Assembly: GCF_004331285.1 (NCBI RefSeq)
Contig: NZ_SJOH01000009.1
Coordinates: 79,415 to 143,414 of the forward strand
DNA length: 64,000 nt
Source: Acinetobacter sp. ANC 3781
Lineage (GTDB): Bacteria > Pseudomonadota > Gammaproteobacteria > Pseudomonadales > Moraxellaceae
Direction of reading: 5' to 3'
Part shown: positions 27,524 through 37,214 of the stretch, piece by piece
How positions within the stretch are numbered: the first letter of the stretch is position 1
Layout: each line of letters begins with the position of its first letter
Program-made: the position numbers and the translations under genes
The notes under the pieces: model-generated
Databases searched by the model: none
Seen by the model: the letters and a program-made list of their open reading frames with translations, nothing else
Told to the model about the DNA's origin: nothing

Positions 27524-27988
27524 ATGACAAAAAAATATAGTAAATTTTTACCGTGTGTGGAAGATTTTAGTTTAGATAATTTCCCATATTATTGGGTTAC
27601 TCAAGTACATGCTCAACATGTACAGAACATCGATCATGCCTTAAAAAAATATGGTTTAGATAATTCTCGTCGACGAATTTTGCTCTGTTTAAAATCAAAA
27701 CCCCATGCCAGCGTATCTGATTTATCAGGAATGGTCGTATCCAAGATGTCAACAACGACTAAAATTGTTTATCGCTTAAAAGATGAAGGATTAGTAGAAA
27801 CCTATTCTTGTGAAGATGATGCCCGCATTACTCGTGTGGTGTTAACGGACAAAGGGCAACAAATGACCCAAAAGATTAATGACCTTACCCATGTGGTTTT
27901 GGAACAATCTTTTGATGGCTTAACCCCCTTACAAATTGAAAAAATGATGGAAAGCCTTAAGCATATTTTCAAAAATTTAGCACGTTAA
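27524..27988 (+). CDS. MarR-family regulator, copy 2
   Basis: A 154-residue protein nearly the same as copy 1. The 14 differences lie mostly in the first 70 residues (F5Y, S11C, N14D, Y32H, V39A, S55C, F58S, E69G); the second half is almost unchanged (N122H, E130D, H154R). AAAAGGA precedes the ATG. The upstream regions share the 15-base string TACAATTACAACAAT, so a common operator was probably duplicated with the gene. Both copies have intact DNA-binding residues, so neither looks dead. Confidence 0.88.
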   Translation: MTKKYSKFLPCVEDFSLDNFPYYWVTQVHAQHVQNIDHALKKYGLDNSRRRILLCLKSKPHASVSDLSGMVVSKMSTTTKIVYRLKDEGLVETYSCEDDARITRVVLTDKGQQMTQKINDLTHVVLEQSFDGLTPLQIEKMMESLKHIFKNLAR

Positions 27989-27995
27989 TTTAAAT

Positions 27996-28655
27996 TTAAT
28001 CAAAAAAATTCAGTTGAGGAGTTATTTTCTCGATTTTTACTTTAGGTACATGTGAACATTCAAATTCACTTACAGGAAACCCTTCAACAAATGATCGGAT
28101 ATCTGGAGACTTCCAACTCAGCCATTCATTTAAACGCTCGTGAGGAATAACAATCACTGAGCGTTTAATATTTCCAGGTTCATGAAATTCTTTCATCATG
28201 GGATGGTCAATTGCGTCCATCGTAATCATGGTAGCTGAACGAATCACTTCGTCCCCGATCTTACAAATTTCGTAAAGTGCGGCAATAAAAACAGCTTGAC
28301 CATCTTTCCGACGCACTCCCCAACGCTGTGCTTTATAATCAAAATATTTGGACTCGTAAAACTCAGTCACTGGAATGACACCAAATTTATATTTCGTCAA
28401 TGCATTATTAAAAGTAGGTTTTTGAAACAAGGTCTCATTGCGGGCATTATAGGTTTTACTTGCAATCGTGTTATCTTCTGCCCATTTCGGTACCAGACCA
28501 AACATTACTTTACGCCACTCCGGACCCTGCGCTGATTTGAACAATAAAGGCAAGTCATAACCCGGATAAACCTCTTCCGAATATTCAAAAGGAATTTCTG
28601 GGAGATTTAAATCCTGTAATTGTTTAAGCGTTAGTGGTTTGAAGTTTGCGCACAT
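27996..28655 (-). CDS. SRAP (HMCES/YedK-type) abasic-site protein
   Basis: A 219-residue SOS-response-associated peptidase family protein. Cys2, exposed after Met removal, is the residue that crosslinks to abasic sites in single-stranded DNA (known). Other active-site elements are present: TYNARNET, VTEFYES (the family Glu), and DAIDHPMMKEFHEP with the conserved His. The opening is MCANFKP instead of the more common MCGR. It converges with MarR copy 2, with 7 bases between stops. Role: protection of abasic single-stranded DNA. Confidence 0.87.
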   Translation of the reverse strand: MCANFKPLTLKQLQDLNLPEIPFEYSEEVYPGYDLPLLFKSAQGPEWRKVMFGLVPKWAEDNTIASKTYNARNETLFQKPTFNNALTKYKFGVIPVTEFYESKYFDYKAQRWGVRRKDGQAVFIAALYEICKIGDEVIRSATMITMDAIDHPMMKEFHEPGNIKRSVIVIPHERLNEWLSWKSPDIRSFVEGFPVSEFECSHVPKVKIEKITPQLNFFD

Positions 28656-28893
28656 AGCATAGGTATTAAATTAAAACTGGCTCCATTATATCCTTAACTG
28701 TATCATTCTGACTGCATTAGCTTGCTAGAATTCGTTAGCCAATTTGTAGCCTAATTCTTCCGAAATCACCTGCATTAAGACGCCCTACTCAAACTTCCTC
28801 TAAAGGATTTACCTGGTTGACCTGCCCTATAACCGAAAAAACCACTGTGTAAGATATATTTTGAAGCTAGATTTAATTATTCGCTAATCAAAA

Positions 28894-29364
28894 TTAACTG
28901 TTTACTTTTTTGATGGCCACACAGATACGCCAGTAAATTAAAAATGAAGTGGCCATGTCCACTCCAGCACTTTTAATCGCATCAATATGTGCCAGTTGAG
29001 CTTCATTAAACCGAATTTTAAAAATATTAAAAATAAGTTCAAAACAAATCATCGCCACAATTGCAAAGACAGTGATTTTAATGGTAATAGGTAAATAAAG
29101 CGCAATAAAACGATTTAAAAATGCGTGGCCGTTTTCACCGCCATTAGCCATAAATATGGCATTAATCCAAGTGATTAACAAACCTATATTAATGATTAAC
29201 GATGCTAAACTTATTTTTAGATCTTCAGTTTCAGCCTGACTTAAAGCGAAAAAGCTTAACAAAATTAAAATACTGCTGACCAAATAATAATTCTTAAAGT
29301 CGGCGTAAGTGACACGATTTTGTTTTAAGTCTTCAATGAGTAGATCGGTACGCCAAAAATACAT
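28894..29364 (-). CDS. Small inner-membrane protein, unknown
   Basis: A 156-residue protein with four likely membrane helices (YYLVSSILILLSFFAL; IINIGLLITWINAIFM; LPITIKITVFAIVAMICFELIF; and a weaker one near MATSFLIYWRICVAI). It has charged ends and no recognised family. GAGT lies upstream of the ATG. It stands alone between a 238-base gap and the glcB terminator. The length and helix count resemble small holin- or sensor-like membrane proteins, but no function is claimed. Confidence 0.6.
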   Translation of the reverse strand: MYFWRTDLLIEDLKQNRVTYADFKNYYLVSSILILLSFFALSQAETEDLKISLASLIINIGLLITWINAIFMANGGENGHAFLNRFIALYLPITIKITVFAIVAMICFELIFNIFKIRFNEAQLAHIDAIKSAGVDMATSFLIYWRICVAIKKVNS

Positions 29365-29400
29365 GATTTATACTCCATTATTATGTGTGGATCATATACA

Positions 29401-29426
29401 AAAAAAGCCTCACAAGGAGGCTTTTT
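29401..29426 (-). terminator. Terminator of glcB
   Basis: AAAAAGCCTC-acaag-GAGGCTTTTT, with T tracts in both directions, so it can also end transcription from the opposite strand. Confidence 0.88.
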
Positions 29427-29441
29427 ATTCAGCTCACAGGA

Positions 29442-31607
29442 TTAGTCACCTGTATAACCTTTAAGTTTTAAACGAGCAGCATGTAATAGCGGCTCTGTAT
29501 AACCTGATGGCTGTTCCCCACCTTTAAAGATCAAGTCAGAAGCGGCTTGAAATGCAATATTGTTTTCAAAGTCATTCGACATTGGCGTGTAGAGCGGATC
29601 ATTGGCATTTTGCTCATCCACAATTTTCGCCATACGCTGCATTACTTCTTCAACTTGCGCACGCGTTACGACACCGTGACGTAACCAGTTTGCAACGTGT
29701 TGCGAAGAAATACGTAAAGTTGCACGGTCTTCCATCAAACCAACGTTGTTGATATCGAGAACTTTAGAACAACCGACACCCAAATCAACCCAACGAACCA
29801 CGTAACCTAAAATACCCTGACAGTTATTTTCAAGTTCTTTGGTTTTCTCTTCTTCAGACCAATTAGTGTCTTTCGCTAAAGGCGGAGTTAACAAATCATC
29901 TAAAGGTAATGCTTCAGTCGCCAATAAGTCTTGCTGACGGCTTGCTACATTAATTTGGTGATAATGAATCGCGTGAATGACCGCACCTGCAGGTGATGGA
30001 ACCCATGCACAGCTTGCACCTGCTTCTGGATGTTCAGTTTTGGTTTTGTACATGTCAAGCAGCATATCCGGTTTTGGCCACATGCCTTTACCAATTTGTG
30101 CTTTACCACGTAAGCCTGCTTTCAAGCCAACCATCACGTTGCGGTTCTCATAAGCCGGGAACCAGATTTGAGATTTCACTTCGCCTTTACGAACGAAAGG
30201 ACCAGCTTCCATGAAAGTATGAATTTCATCACCGGTACGATCCATGAAGCCCGTGTTAATGAAGATGGTACGGTCTTTCGCTTGAGCGATACAGTTTTTT
30301 AAGTTTACAGAGGTACGACGCTCTTCATCCATGATACCGATTTTGAGTGTTTTAGCCGGTAAACCTAATGCTTGCTCAGCACGTTCAAACAGCTCAACCG
30401 CAAAAGCAACTTCTTCAGGACCATGCATTTTTGGTTTAACGATATACATCGAACCTTTACGCGAGTTCTTGATTTCGTTTTCACCTTTGATGTCTGCAAA
30501 AGACAACAATGGTGTAACCAACGCATCCATGATGCCTTCATAAATTTCCGCACCATCGACAAGAATGGCTGGATTGGTCATTAGATGACCCACATTACGA
30601 AGTAACATGAGTGAACGACCGTGAATAGAGGTCACTCCACTAATCAGGTTTTTATGGGTGCGATCTTTATTCAACGAACGGGTAACGGTTTTACCATTTT
30701 TTGCGATTGACTCTTCTAAAGTGCCACGCATTAGACCCAACCAGTTACGGTAGCCTTCTACTTTTTCTTCTGCATCCACTGCAGCAATCGAATCTTCTAA
30801 ATCTTGGATAGTGGTTACAGCTGCTTCAAGCACTAAGTCTTTAACGCCAGCGGCATCTGTTTGTCCAATCGGACTGGTTGCATCAATTTCAACAATTACA
30901 TGCAATCCATTATTTTTAAATACGATTTCATTCGGTGCAGCAGCTTCACCGTTATATCCCACGAATTGTGCTGGATGCGCTAAAGTGGTTGTAGAACCAT
31001 CTTTTAAAGTCACAACAAGTGCATTATGTTCAACTGTGTATTTTGTTGCATCTGCATGCGAACCATTTGCCAGCGGGAAAGTTTCATTTAAGAAATTTTT
31101 CGCGAATGCAATTACTTTTTCACCACGTACCGGGTTATAGCCCTTACCTTTTTCCGCGCCATCTTCTTCAGGGATCACGTCGAAACCATAAAGTGCATCG
31201 TATAAAGAACCCCAACGCGCATTTGCCGCGTTCAAGCAATAACGTGCATTACGTACAGGTACTACAAGTTGTGGACCAGCCAAAAGCGCGATTTCTTCGT
31301 CGACATTTTCTGTGCTGATCTTGAAATCTTCTACTTCTGGTAATAAGTAGCCAATTTCTGTAAGGAAAGCTTTGTAAGCTTCTAATTCAAATTTGTTGTT
31401 ACGGTGCCATTCATCAATTTTAGCCTGAAGATCTTCACGCTTAGCTAAAAGCGCCTTATTCTTGGGACTAAGATCAACAACGACTTGCTCAAAGTTTTTC
31501 CAGTATGTTTCGCTGTCTAAACCAGAACCTGGTAATGCTTCATTTTCGATGAAATCGTAAAGTTCTTTAGCAATCGCTAACTTGCCTTTTTGAATACGTG
31601 CAGTCAT
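29442..31607 (-). CDS. glcB: Malate synthase G
   Basis: A 721-residue malate synthase of the G type (about 723 residues, monomeric). Motifs are [30 protein letters not shown] (active-site loop), [16 protein letters not shown] and [19 protein letters not shown]. It condenses glyoxylate with acetyl-CoA to malate, completing the glyoxylate shunt needed for growth on acetate and fatty acids. AGGAAAG lies just ahead of the ATG at 31607. Isocitrate lyase is not in the window. Confidence 0.97.
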   Translation of the reverse strand: MTARIQKGKLAIAKELYDFIENEALPGSGLDSETYWKNFEQVVVDLSPKNKALLAKREDLQAKIDEWHRNNKFELEAYKAFLTEIGYLLPEVEDFKISTENVDEEIALLAGPQLVVPVRNARYCLNAANARWGSLYDALYGFDVIPEEDGAEKGKGYNPVRGEKVIAFAKNFLNETFPLANGSHADATKYTVEHNALVVTLKDGSTTTLAHPAQFVGYNGEAAAPNEIVFKNNGLHVIVEIDATSPIGQTDAAGVKDLVLEAAVTTIQDLEDSIAAVDAEEKVEGYRNWLGLMRGTLEESIAKNGKTVTRSLNKDRTHKNLISGVTSIHGRSLMLLRNVGHLMTNPAILVDGAEIYEGIMDALVTPLLSFADIKGENEIKNSRKGSMYIVKPKMHGPEEVAFAVELFERAEQALGLPAKTLKIGIMDEERRTSVNLKNCIAQAKDRTIFINTGFMDRTGDEIHTFMEAGPFVRKGEVKSQIWFPAYENRNVMVGLKAGLRGKAQIGKGMWPKPDMLLDMYKTKTEHPEAGASCAWVPSPAGAVIHAIHYHQINVASRQQDLLATEALPLDDLLTPPLAKDTNWSEEEKTKELENNCQGILGYVVRWVDLGVGCSKVLDINNVGLMEDRATLRISSQHVANWLRHGVVTRAQVEEVMQRMAKIVDEQNANDPLYTPMSNDFENNIAFQAASDLIFKGGEQPSGYTEPLLHAARLKLKGYTGD

Positions 31608-31940
31608 TGTCTTTCCTGATATTGCTACTTTTTATAACAAGAGATTCTAGTATACCGATTTAAATCTAGCTGAATAGTACTATCACATTGCTAAATAGTG
31701 ATCATTTTTTATAAAATAAATATACATATTACTAAATAAAATATAGCTCACAAATGCAGTGTCATCATCAACTTGAATACCTTTTTATAGTTTATAAAGT
31801 TTTTGAAATGTCGAAATTAGACTTAAGTGCAGATTTATGGATAAAAACAGTACTTAAACCCGACGTTGGTATAGTTATAGAGTAAAGTTTAAACAATGAC
31901 TAGGGCTAAATGTCGACAAAATACACATTTTTTTAGTAAT
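31608..31940. other. Intergenic region upstream of glcB
   Basis: 333 bases between glcB and the zapE terminator. It must carry the glcB promoter. A possible -35/-10 pair on the minus strand (TTGATG near 31773, TATATT about 20 bases on) has poor spacing. No other signal is seen. Confidence 0.4.
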
Positions 31941-31962
31941 AAAAAAGCGCCATTTCTGGCGC
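31941..31962 (-). terminator. Terminator of zapE
   Basis: GCGCCA-tttc-TGGCGC, followed by six T residues reading leftward, directly after the zapE stop. Confidence 0.85.
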
Positions 31963-31968
31963 CTGCTT

Positions 31969-33117
31969 TTAATTTGTTGGTGATTCTATATTTTGTATAA
32001 GCTTATGCTCCGCATTCAGATACTCATCGGACTGCATTTCCAGCAAACGTGAACGCGTACGTTCAATTTCAAAGGCCAATTTTTCACCTTGATAAATTTC
32101 AATAATTGAATCTTCAGAGGTTAATAACAGTTTTACGCCACGATCATAAAACTCATCGACCAGATAAATAAAACGACGTGCGCCTTCCGACAAGTAGTCT
32201 GTTAAATGCGGAACGTTACTCACCAGCACGGTGTTGTAGATATTGGCGATTTCAATAAAGTCTGCCGGACTGCGTGGTTTGAAACACAATTCTGAAAATT
32301 CGCACCATAAAACGTCTTCAGTATGCCCAACTGTTTCCACAATACGATTATTAATAATAATCGGTTCTTGAGAAATTTTTTGAGTTTGAGTCAAAGCAGT
32401 AAAACGCTGGGCGATCCAGTTTTTATGATCATGCGTCAGTGGAGATTTAAACAATTGCGCCTGTTTAAGTACTCGTAAACGATAATCTACCCCCGCATCG
32501 ACATTTAAAATTGCACAGTTCTTTTTCACCATCTCAATGGTGGGGATGAAACGGTCACGGTGAATCCCATTTTTATACAGACCGTCTGGGGCAATGTTCG
32601 ATGTTGCAACCAGGGTAATCCCGCGATCAAATAATTTTTGGAACAATTCACTTAGAATCATCGCATCTGTAACATTAGATACAAAGAATTCATCAAAACA
32701 AATCACCACGGCTTGTTGGTATATTTGATCAGCCACCAACTCAAGTGGATTACGCTGTCCTGATAATTTGTTTAATTCACGATGCACATGCTGCATAAAA
32801 TGATGGAAATGCATGCGCATTTTGCGACGAAAAGGAATCGAATCGAAAAACTGATCCATCAACCAGGTTTTTCCACGCCCTACACCACCCCACATATAGA
32901 CACCTTTAGGAGAAGTTTGACGACGGAAGCGACGGAAAGCTTTTTTTGATGCCTTAAAACGCTGCAGCAGTTCTTGCCAAACACGATCTAACTCATGGAC
33001 AGCTTGTGCCTGTGCATCATCCGGCATGAACTGACCAGAAGAGATCGCTTGCGCATAACGTTCTGCAGGTGACAAAGGAATAAAGGCGGTGCTGTGCTTA
33101 GAATTTAAGTCTGACAT
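31969..33117 (-). CDS. zapE: Cell division protein ZapE (AFG1-type ATPase)
   Basis: A 382-residue AAA-type ATPase of the AFG1/LACE1 family. The Walker A motif is GGVGRGKTWLMDQF (around residue 77), Walker B is VVICFDEFFVSN, and MRMHFHHFMQHVH lies between them. E. coli ZapE acts at the division ring late in constriction and under low oxygen (known). It is a single gene with its own terminator, divergent from no neighbour. Confidence is high from the continuous family match. Confidence 0.92.
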   Translation of the reverse strand: MSDLNSKHSTAFIPLSPAERYAQAISSGQFMPDDAQAQAVHELDRVWQELLQRFKASKKAFRRFRRQTSPKGVYMWGGVGRGKTWLMDQFFDSIPFRRKMRMHFHHFMQHVHRELNKLSGQRNPLELVADQIYQQAVVICFDEFFVSNVTDAMILSELFQKLFDRGITLVATSNIAPDGLYKNGIHRDRFIPTIEMVKKNCAILNVDAGVDYRLRVLKQAQLFKSPLTHDHKNWIAQRFTALTQTQKISQEPIIINNRIVETVGHTEDVLWCEFSELCFKPRSPADFIEIANIYNTVLVSNVPHLTDYLSEGARRFIYLVDEFYDRGVKLLLTSEDSIIEIYQGEKLAFEIERTRSRLLEMQSDEYLNAEHKLIQNIESPTN

Positions 33118-33201
33118 ATGATTGGATACTATTTTAGGCTATTCAAAGTATAGCGAAGTTTGGGATGGAATATATAACACTTTGGCATTAATAAACTTAG
33201 G

Positions 33202-34209
33202 CTATTTAAAGTACTGGCGTGGACTATATCCAAACCATCTTTTAAAGGCATGATTAAAAGCCGCTGGCTCGGAATAGCCCAGTAACTCTGCAATCATTTC
33301 AATAGAATATTCTTTATACTCTATCAGCCTTAGTGCTTTGTCTTTAATCAGTTGTTCACGTATTTGCTTATAGCTGCTTTGTAATTGTTGCAATTGATGG
33401 CGCAAAGTTCGCTCTGGAATTTGCAGCGCTTGCGCTGTTTCTGCCATGGTTGGCATTACACCTTGCTGTAACTCTAAATAATCTTGTACACGTTGCACCA
33501 ATGAAGGTATTTGTTGATCCACTTTTAAGCGTTCTAACTCCGCTATACATTTACTTTCATAGATTTTAAAAGTCATTTTATCTGCGGATGGAAGCGAAAC
33601 ATTCAGTACGGCATTATCGAACCAGAATTCTGCACACTTCGAACCAAACCGTAACTCTAGACCGTAGTAATCATAATAGTTTTTTAAGGACTCTTGGTTT
33701 TCTGGTTGTAAAAATGGCAAATCAATATGAATTTGAGGAATGCTCAATCCCATCATTTTATAAAGATCTTGAATAAATTTATAGGTCCCTGAAATTTCAC
33801 ATTGCGCCCGCAGTAAACCCAGATCACTATTTAAATCATGCGGCTCATAACACAAAGCAACTTTATGCTCTGTATATTTCAAGCTTAAAGCTCCAGTTAA
33901 ATGAGTTAAAGATTGATACAAAATACCTTGCTCTAAAGCTATACGTACATTATCACTGGTCACCAACAGCATCAGTAAAGGGCCATAGCCAGCAAGTGCA
34001 TAATGCTGCCCAATAAATAACCCTTTTTCGGGCGCAACATCTTGCCCGATGACTTTTAAGACGTCCCACTCCAAACTTGGATGAATAATTGAACTTGGAT
34101 CCAATGCGTCAGCACGCAGACCAATACTTTGAAGTTTTTGATCGACTGCAACCCCAGCTTTACGCATGCCTTGAATTAAATACATCAAGCCAAGAATTGA
34201 TCGTTTCAT
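33202..34209 (-). CDS. AraC-family regulator
   Basis: A 335-residue regulator with an N-terminal arabinose-binding-like sensor domain of the OruR/ArgR-associated type (residues 1-220) and a C-terminal double helix-turn-helix (residues about 235-335: QALQIPERTLRHQLQ, and IEMIAELLGYSEPAAFNHAFKRWFGYSPRQY). It is divergent from the Baeyer-Villiger monooxygenase at 34365, with 155 bases between starts, so it likely controls that gene. The inducer is unknown. Confidence 0.85.
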   Translation of the reverse strand: MKRSILGLMYLIQGMRKAGVAVDQKLQSIGLRADALDPSSIIHPSLEWDVLKVIGQDVAPEKGLFIGQHYALAGYGPLLMLLVTSDNVRIALEQGILYQSLTHLTGALSLKYTEHKVALCYEPHDLNSDLGLLRAQCEISGTYKFIQDLYKMMGLSIPQIHIDLPFLQPENQESLKNYYDYYGLELRFGSKCAEFWFDNAVLNVSLPSADKMTFKIYESKCIAELERLKVDQQIPSLVQRVQDYLELQQGVMPTMAETAQALQIPERTLRHQLQQLQSSYKQIREQLIKDKALRLIEYKEYSIEMIAELLGYSEPAAFNHAFKRWFGYSPRQYFK

Positions 34210-34364
34210 AACATTGTCAAATTAAAAGAATATGACAGTTTTTACTATAAAATTTCACTTTTGCAAATTGCCGAATCTATCAATTTTTTTGTCATACCTA
34301 TCATGTTGCGGATTTACCTATTCATTTAAGCTATATAAAAATAGACCTATAAGGCAAATAAAAA

Positions 34365-35876
34365 ATGCGTGATACAACTCAAAGCAGGCAACCACCACAA
34401 CAAACTCAAGTTGCCATTATTGGCGCAGGATTTGGTGGCTTGGCAATGGCCATTCGTTTATTACAAAATAATATTCAAGATTTCGTCATTTTAGAAAAAG
34501 CCAATGATGTCGGGGGGACTTGGCGCGAGAATCAATACCCGGGTGCAGCCTGTGATGTGCAATCGCATATGTATTCACTTTCTTTTATCCCTAAAAGTGA
34601 TTGGTCCAAGCGCTATGCTGACGCAGCTGAAATTTTTGCCTATATCCACAGTTTGACTCAAAAATATGATTTAAAAAAATATTGCGAATTTAACTGTGAA
34701 GTTCTAGCTGCTGAATACAATCAACAAAGTTGTGACTGGAAGCTGACATTAAACAATGACACAACCCTGATGGCTCAATTTGTTGTTTTCGCATCTGGCC
34801 CTCTACATGTTCCGCAAATTCCACAAATCAAAGGCATTGAAAAGTTTCAGGGTAAAGTTTTTCATTCATCGCAATGGGATCATCAATATGACCTCAGCAA
34901 TAAAAATGTTGCATCCCTCGGTACGGGTGGTAGCGCCATTCAATATATTCCTGAAATTGCCTCCAAAGTAAAGCAACTGTATGTGTTTCAACGTACCGCA
35001 GCCTGGGTCATTCCACGAGATGAACGTAATTATTCAAGTTTGGAAAAAAAGCTGTTTGATAAGTTTGATTGGTTTAGAAAACTGCATCGCACACGTCTCT
35101 ATTGGTCAAATGAATCGCGTGTAATTCCCATAGTTAAACCAACCGTGATGAAATACACCCAAAAACTCGCAGAAGCCTATATTAAATACCAAGTGAAAGA
35201 TAAAAACCTGGTTCAAAAGCTCACGCCTGATTATATTATGGGCTGTAAGCGTATTTTAGTTTCTAATAAGTACTATCCAACCTTCAATCGACGCAATGTC
35301 GAACTCGTTACCGATAACATTCAAGAACTAACTCCTAACAGTATTATTAGCAAAGATGGTAAAGAACGTCAGATTGATTGCCTGATTTATGGTACAGGCT
35401 TTATCACAGACCCACGTATCTATTTAAAATCATTTAAATGCACAGGAGAAAATGGACTCGATTTACGAGAAGCTTGGCATGAGGGCGCAGAAAGCTTTTA
35501 TGGCATTTGTACCAAACATTTTCCAAATTTATTCCAACTTTTAGGACCCAATACAGTTCTGGCGCATAACTCTGTCATCTTTATGATTGAGTCACAGGTC
35601 AATTACATCTTACAAATGATTCAGTTAGTCAAACAGTCCCATAGCCATGCCATTGTGGTGAAAGACCAAGTGCAAGATCAATTTAATGTAGAGGTACAAA
35701 GCCTTCTTAATGGAACTATTTGGCAATCTGGATGTGTCAGTTGGTATCAGCAAGATGGAGGTAAAAACTTTGCGCTATGGCCCACCTATACATGGAAATA
35801 CTGGTTAAAAACCAAAAAACTTAATCCCGCAGATTACCGGTTGCTAAATAAAACATCTGGAAGTCGTGCAGCCTAA
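34365..35876 (+). CDS. Baeyer-Villiger flavin monooxygenase
   Basis: A 503-residue flavoprotein. The FAD site is GAGFGGLAMAIRLL (residue about 20), followed by GGTWRENQYPGAACDVQSHMY, the type I BVMO FAD-contact signature. The diagnostic FxGxxxHxxxW is present as FQGKVFHSSQW, and the NADPH site is LGTGGSAIQYIPEI. It inserts oxygen beside a ketone to give an ester or lactone. An esterase is not next to it; the following gene is a transporter-like protein. The AraC gene upstream is the likely regulator. The substrate, perhaps a ketone from alkane or cyclic compound breakdown, is unproven. Confidence 0.88.
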   Translation: MRDTTQSRQPPQQTQVAIIGAGFGGLAMAIRLLQNNIQDFVILEKANDVGGTWRENQYPGAACDVQSHMYSLSFIPKSDWSKRYADAAEIFAYIHSLTQKYDLKKYCEFNCEVLAAEYNQQSCDWKLTLNNDTTLMAQFVVFASGPLHVPQIPQIKGIEKFQGKVFHSSQWDHQYDLSNKNVASLGTGGSAIQYIPEIASKVKQLYVFQRTAAWVIPRDERNYSSLEKKLFDKFDWFRKLHRTRLYWSNESRVIPIVKPTVMKYTQKLAEAYIKYQVKDKNLVQKLTPDYIMGCKRILVSNKYYPTFNRRNVELVTDNIQELTPNSIISKDGKERQIDCLIYGTGFITDPRIYLKSFKCTGENGLDLREAWHEGAESFYGICTKHFPNLFQLLGPNTVLAHNSVIFMIESQVNYILQMIQLVKQSHSHAIVVKDQVQDQFNVEVQSLLNGTIWQSGCVSWYQQDGGKNFALWPTYTWKYWLKTKKLNPADYRLLNKTSGSRAA

Positions 35877-35896
35877 ATACTTAATGATCATAATAA

Positions 35897-35926
35897 GCAG
35901 GTGTCTTTTCACCTGCCGACTTTTTG
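35897..35926 (+). terminator. Terminator after the Baeyer-Villiger gene
   Basis: GCAGGTG-tctttt-CACCTGC at 35897-35916 is followed by CGACTTTTTG. A GTG at 35901 lies inside it, which argues against an early start for the next gene. Confidence 0.75.
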
Positions 35927-35927
35927 T

Positions 35928-36836
35928 ATGCAATCGCTTTGGTTGATCATCCAACTTCTTATCTGTTTATTCCTTGGCTTTGTTCTTGCCCGTAAACTTC
36001 CGAAATGGCTAGAAAGCTTAGCTTTTAAAGTTCTACCTTATTTTACTTATATTCTACTCATTACCATCGCGATTGAATTTTCTCAAACATTACACAGTAT
36101 AAGCAGCCCTCTACAGATTTTATCTCATGCACTCATCCTCTCGATTGCAACATCACTGGGTGCTTTTCTCTGCTGCTATATCTTGTTTAAAAGTATTGGC
36201 TATCAACCCACGCAAGGTAAAGTATCCGCAGCACTATTGGTTAAATCGCTGCTTAATATTAGTTATGCTTTTATTGCACTCGCATTAGGTTATGGACTGG
36301 CTGAAATTTTTAATCATTTTGATTATAGCTTGTATGTGAGTACATGGGATCTATTGCTCATCTTCATGTTCTTGATTGGTTTGGATTTAGCCTACTCCCC
36401 ACTCGACCGTTCATGGCTAAACTGGAGAATTATGCTTGTACCCATGGGGTGTATTGTTGGTTCATTAGCAGGTGCCTTTTTTACCGCAGCAATTGTGAAA
36501 GACATTAGTCTCAAAGACCTGATTATGCTGTCACAGGGTTATGGTTTTTATTCCATGACAGGTATTGTGGTAACTGAATTAAAAAATGCCGAGCTTGGTA
36601 GCATTGCACTGATGAATGATCTATTCAGAGAAATTATTGCGATTCTCTTGATGTATAGCATTGGCTGGCGCTATCCTCGGTCAGCCATTTCATCCGCTGC
36701 AGCAACTGCTATGGATGTCACTCTACCTATGGTCAAACAAGCCTGTGGCAAGGAGTTTATCCCACACGCTATGGTCAGTGGTTTTATTTTATCAGTATTG
36801 GCACCTGTAGTGGTCAGTGTATTGGCGGCGATTTAA
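35928..36836 (+). CDS. lysO: LysO-family lysine exporter-like membrane protein
   Basis: A 302-residue protein with about eight membrane helices, of the LysO/YbjE (DUF340) family. It opens with hydrophobic WLIIQLLICLFLGFVLA and keeps the central EFSQTLHSI and LMNDLFREIIAILLMY segments; the FRE and SQGYGFYSMTGIV motifs are typical. LysO exports L-lysine and toxic analogues in E. coli (known). ATG 35928 is chosen because the alternative GTG lies inside the preceding terminator. Function here is by homology only. Confidence 0.78.
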   Translation: MQSLWLIIQLLICLFLGFVLARKLPKWLESLAFKVLPYFTYILLITIAIEFSQTLHSISSPLQILSHALILSIATSLGAFLCCYILFKSIGYQPTQGKVSAALLVKSLLNISYAFIALALGYGLAEIFNHFDYSLYVSTWDLLLIFMFLIGLDLAYSPLDRSWLNWRIMLVPMGCIVGSLAGAFFTAAIVKDISLKDLIMLSQGYGFYSMTGIVVTELKNAELGSIALMNDLFREIIAILLMYSIGWRYPRSAISSAAATAMDVTLPMVKQACGKEFIPHAMVSGFILSVLAPVVVSVLAAI

Positions 36837-36844
36837 AACCCCTT

Positions 36845-36923
36845 CCCCCTTCTTACGCTGTGTTTCAAAGCATTACTTTAAAACTTGCACAGGAAGGAGA
36901 AATTCCTCCTTTATGAAAGGGGG
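36845..36923. repeat. Short inverted-repeat element
   Basis: CCCCCTT at 36845-36851 pairs with AAGGGGG at 36917-36923, and AAGGAG at 36894-36899 with CTCCTT at 36906-36911 nested inside. This fits a dispersed intergenic repeat (MITE/REP type), and it may also act as a terminator for lysO. Confidence 0.5.
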
Positions 36924-36953
36924 ATTTAGGAAGAGTGTAGATTAATTAAGAGT

Positions 36954-37175
36954 CTACAAACTCAAATCAATACTACCCAATGAATCACTTACTGTTTCAA
37001 TGACATCCGAAGCAAGACTAATTACATCAGATGCTAGACCAATAACGTCAACCCCTGATGTCCAATCTACCGAACCTGTCTGCTGTTGCTGCTGTTCTTG
37101 TTGTTGAAGCTGTTGAACATTTTGAATCATGTCATTCTGTACTATTTCTGGTGAATGTTCAGATGTAGTCATCAT
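36954..37175 (-). CDS. Gln-rich small protein
   Basis: A 73-residue protein in three parts: an acidic N-terminus (MMTTSEHSPEIVQNDM), a Gln stretch of about 13 Gln in 18 residues (residues 20-36), and an amphipathic C-terminal block with repeated ASDVI units (VIGLASDVISLASDVIETV). AAAGGA lies just upstream of the two ATGs (37175 or 37172). A longer frame that would extend upstream overlaps pyrF and its terminator, so it is unlikely. No family is recognised; the C-terminal repeat could self-associate or bind a membrane. Confidence 0.6.
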   Translation of the reverse strand: MMTTSEHSPEIVQNDMIQNVQQLQQQEQQQQQTGSVDWTSGVDVIGLASDVISLASDVIETVSDSLGSIDLSL

Positions 37176-37214
37176 TTTTCCTTTAATTGTTATTTTCACT
37201 TTCTTAATGTATAA

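Noticed and set aside
35901..35927. GTG start for the LysO-type gene
   Set aside because: It lies inside the terminator hairpin of the preceding gene; ATG 35928 gives a normal family N-terminus.
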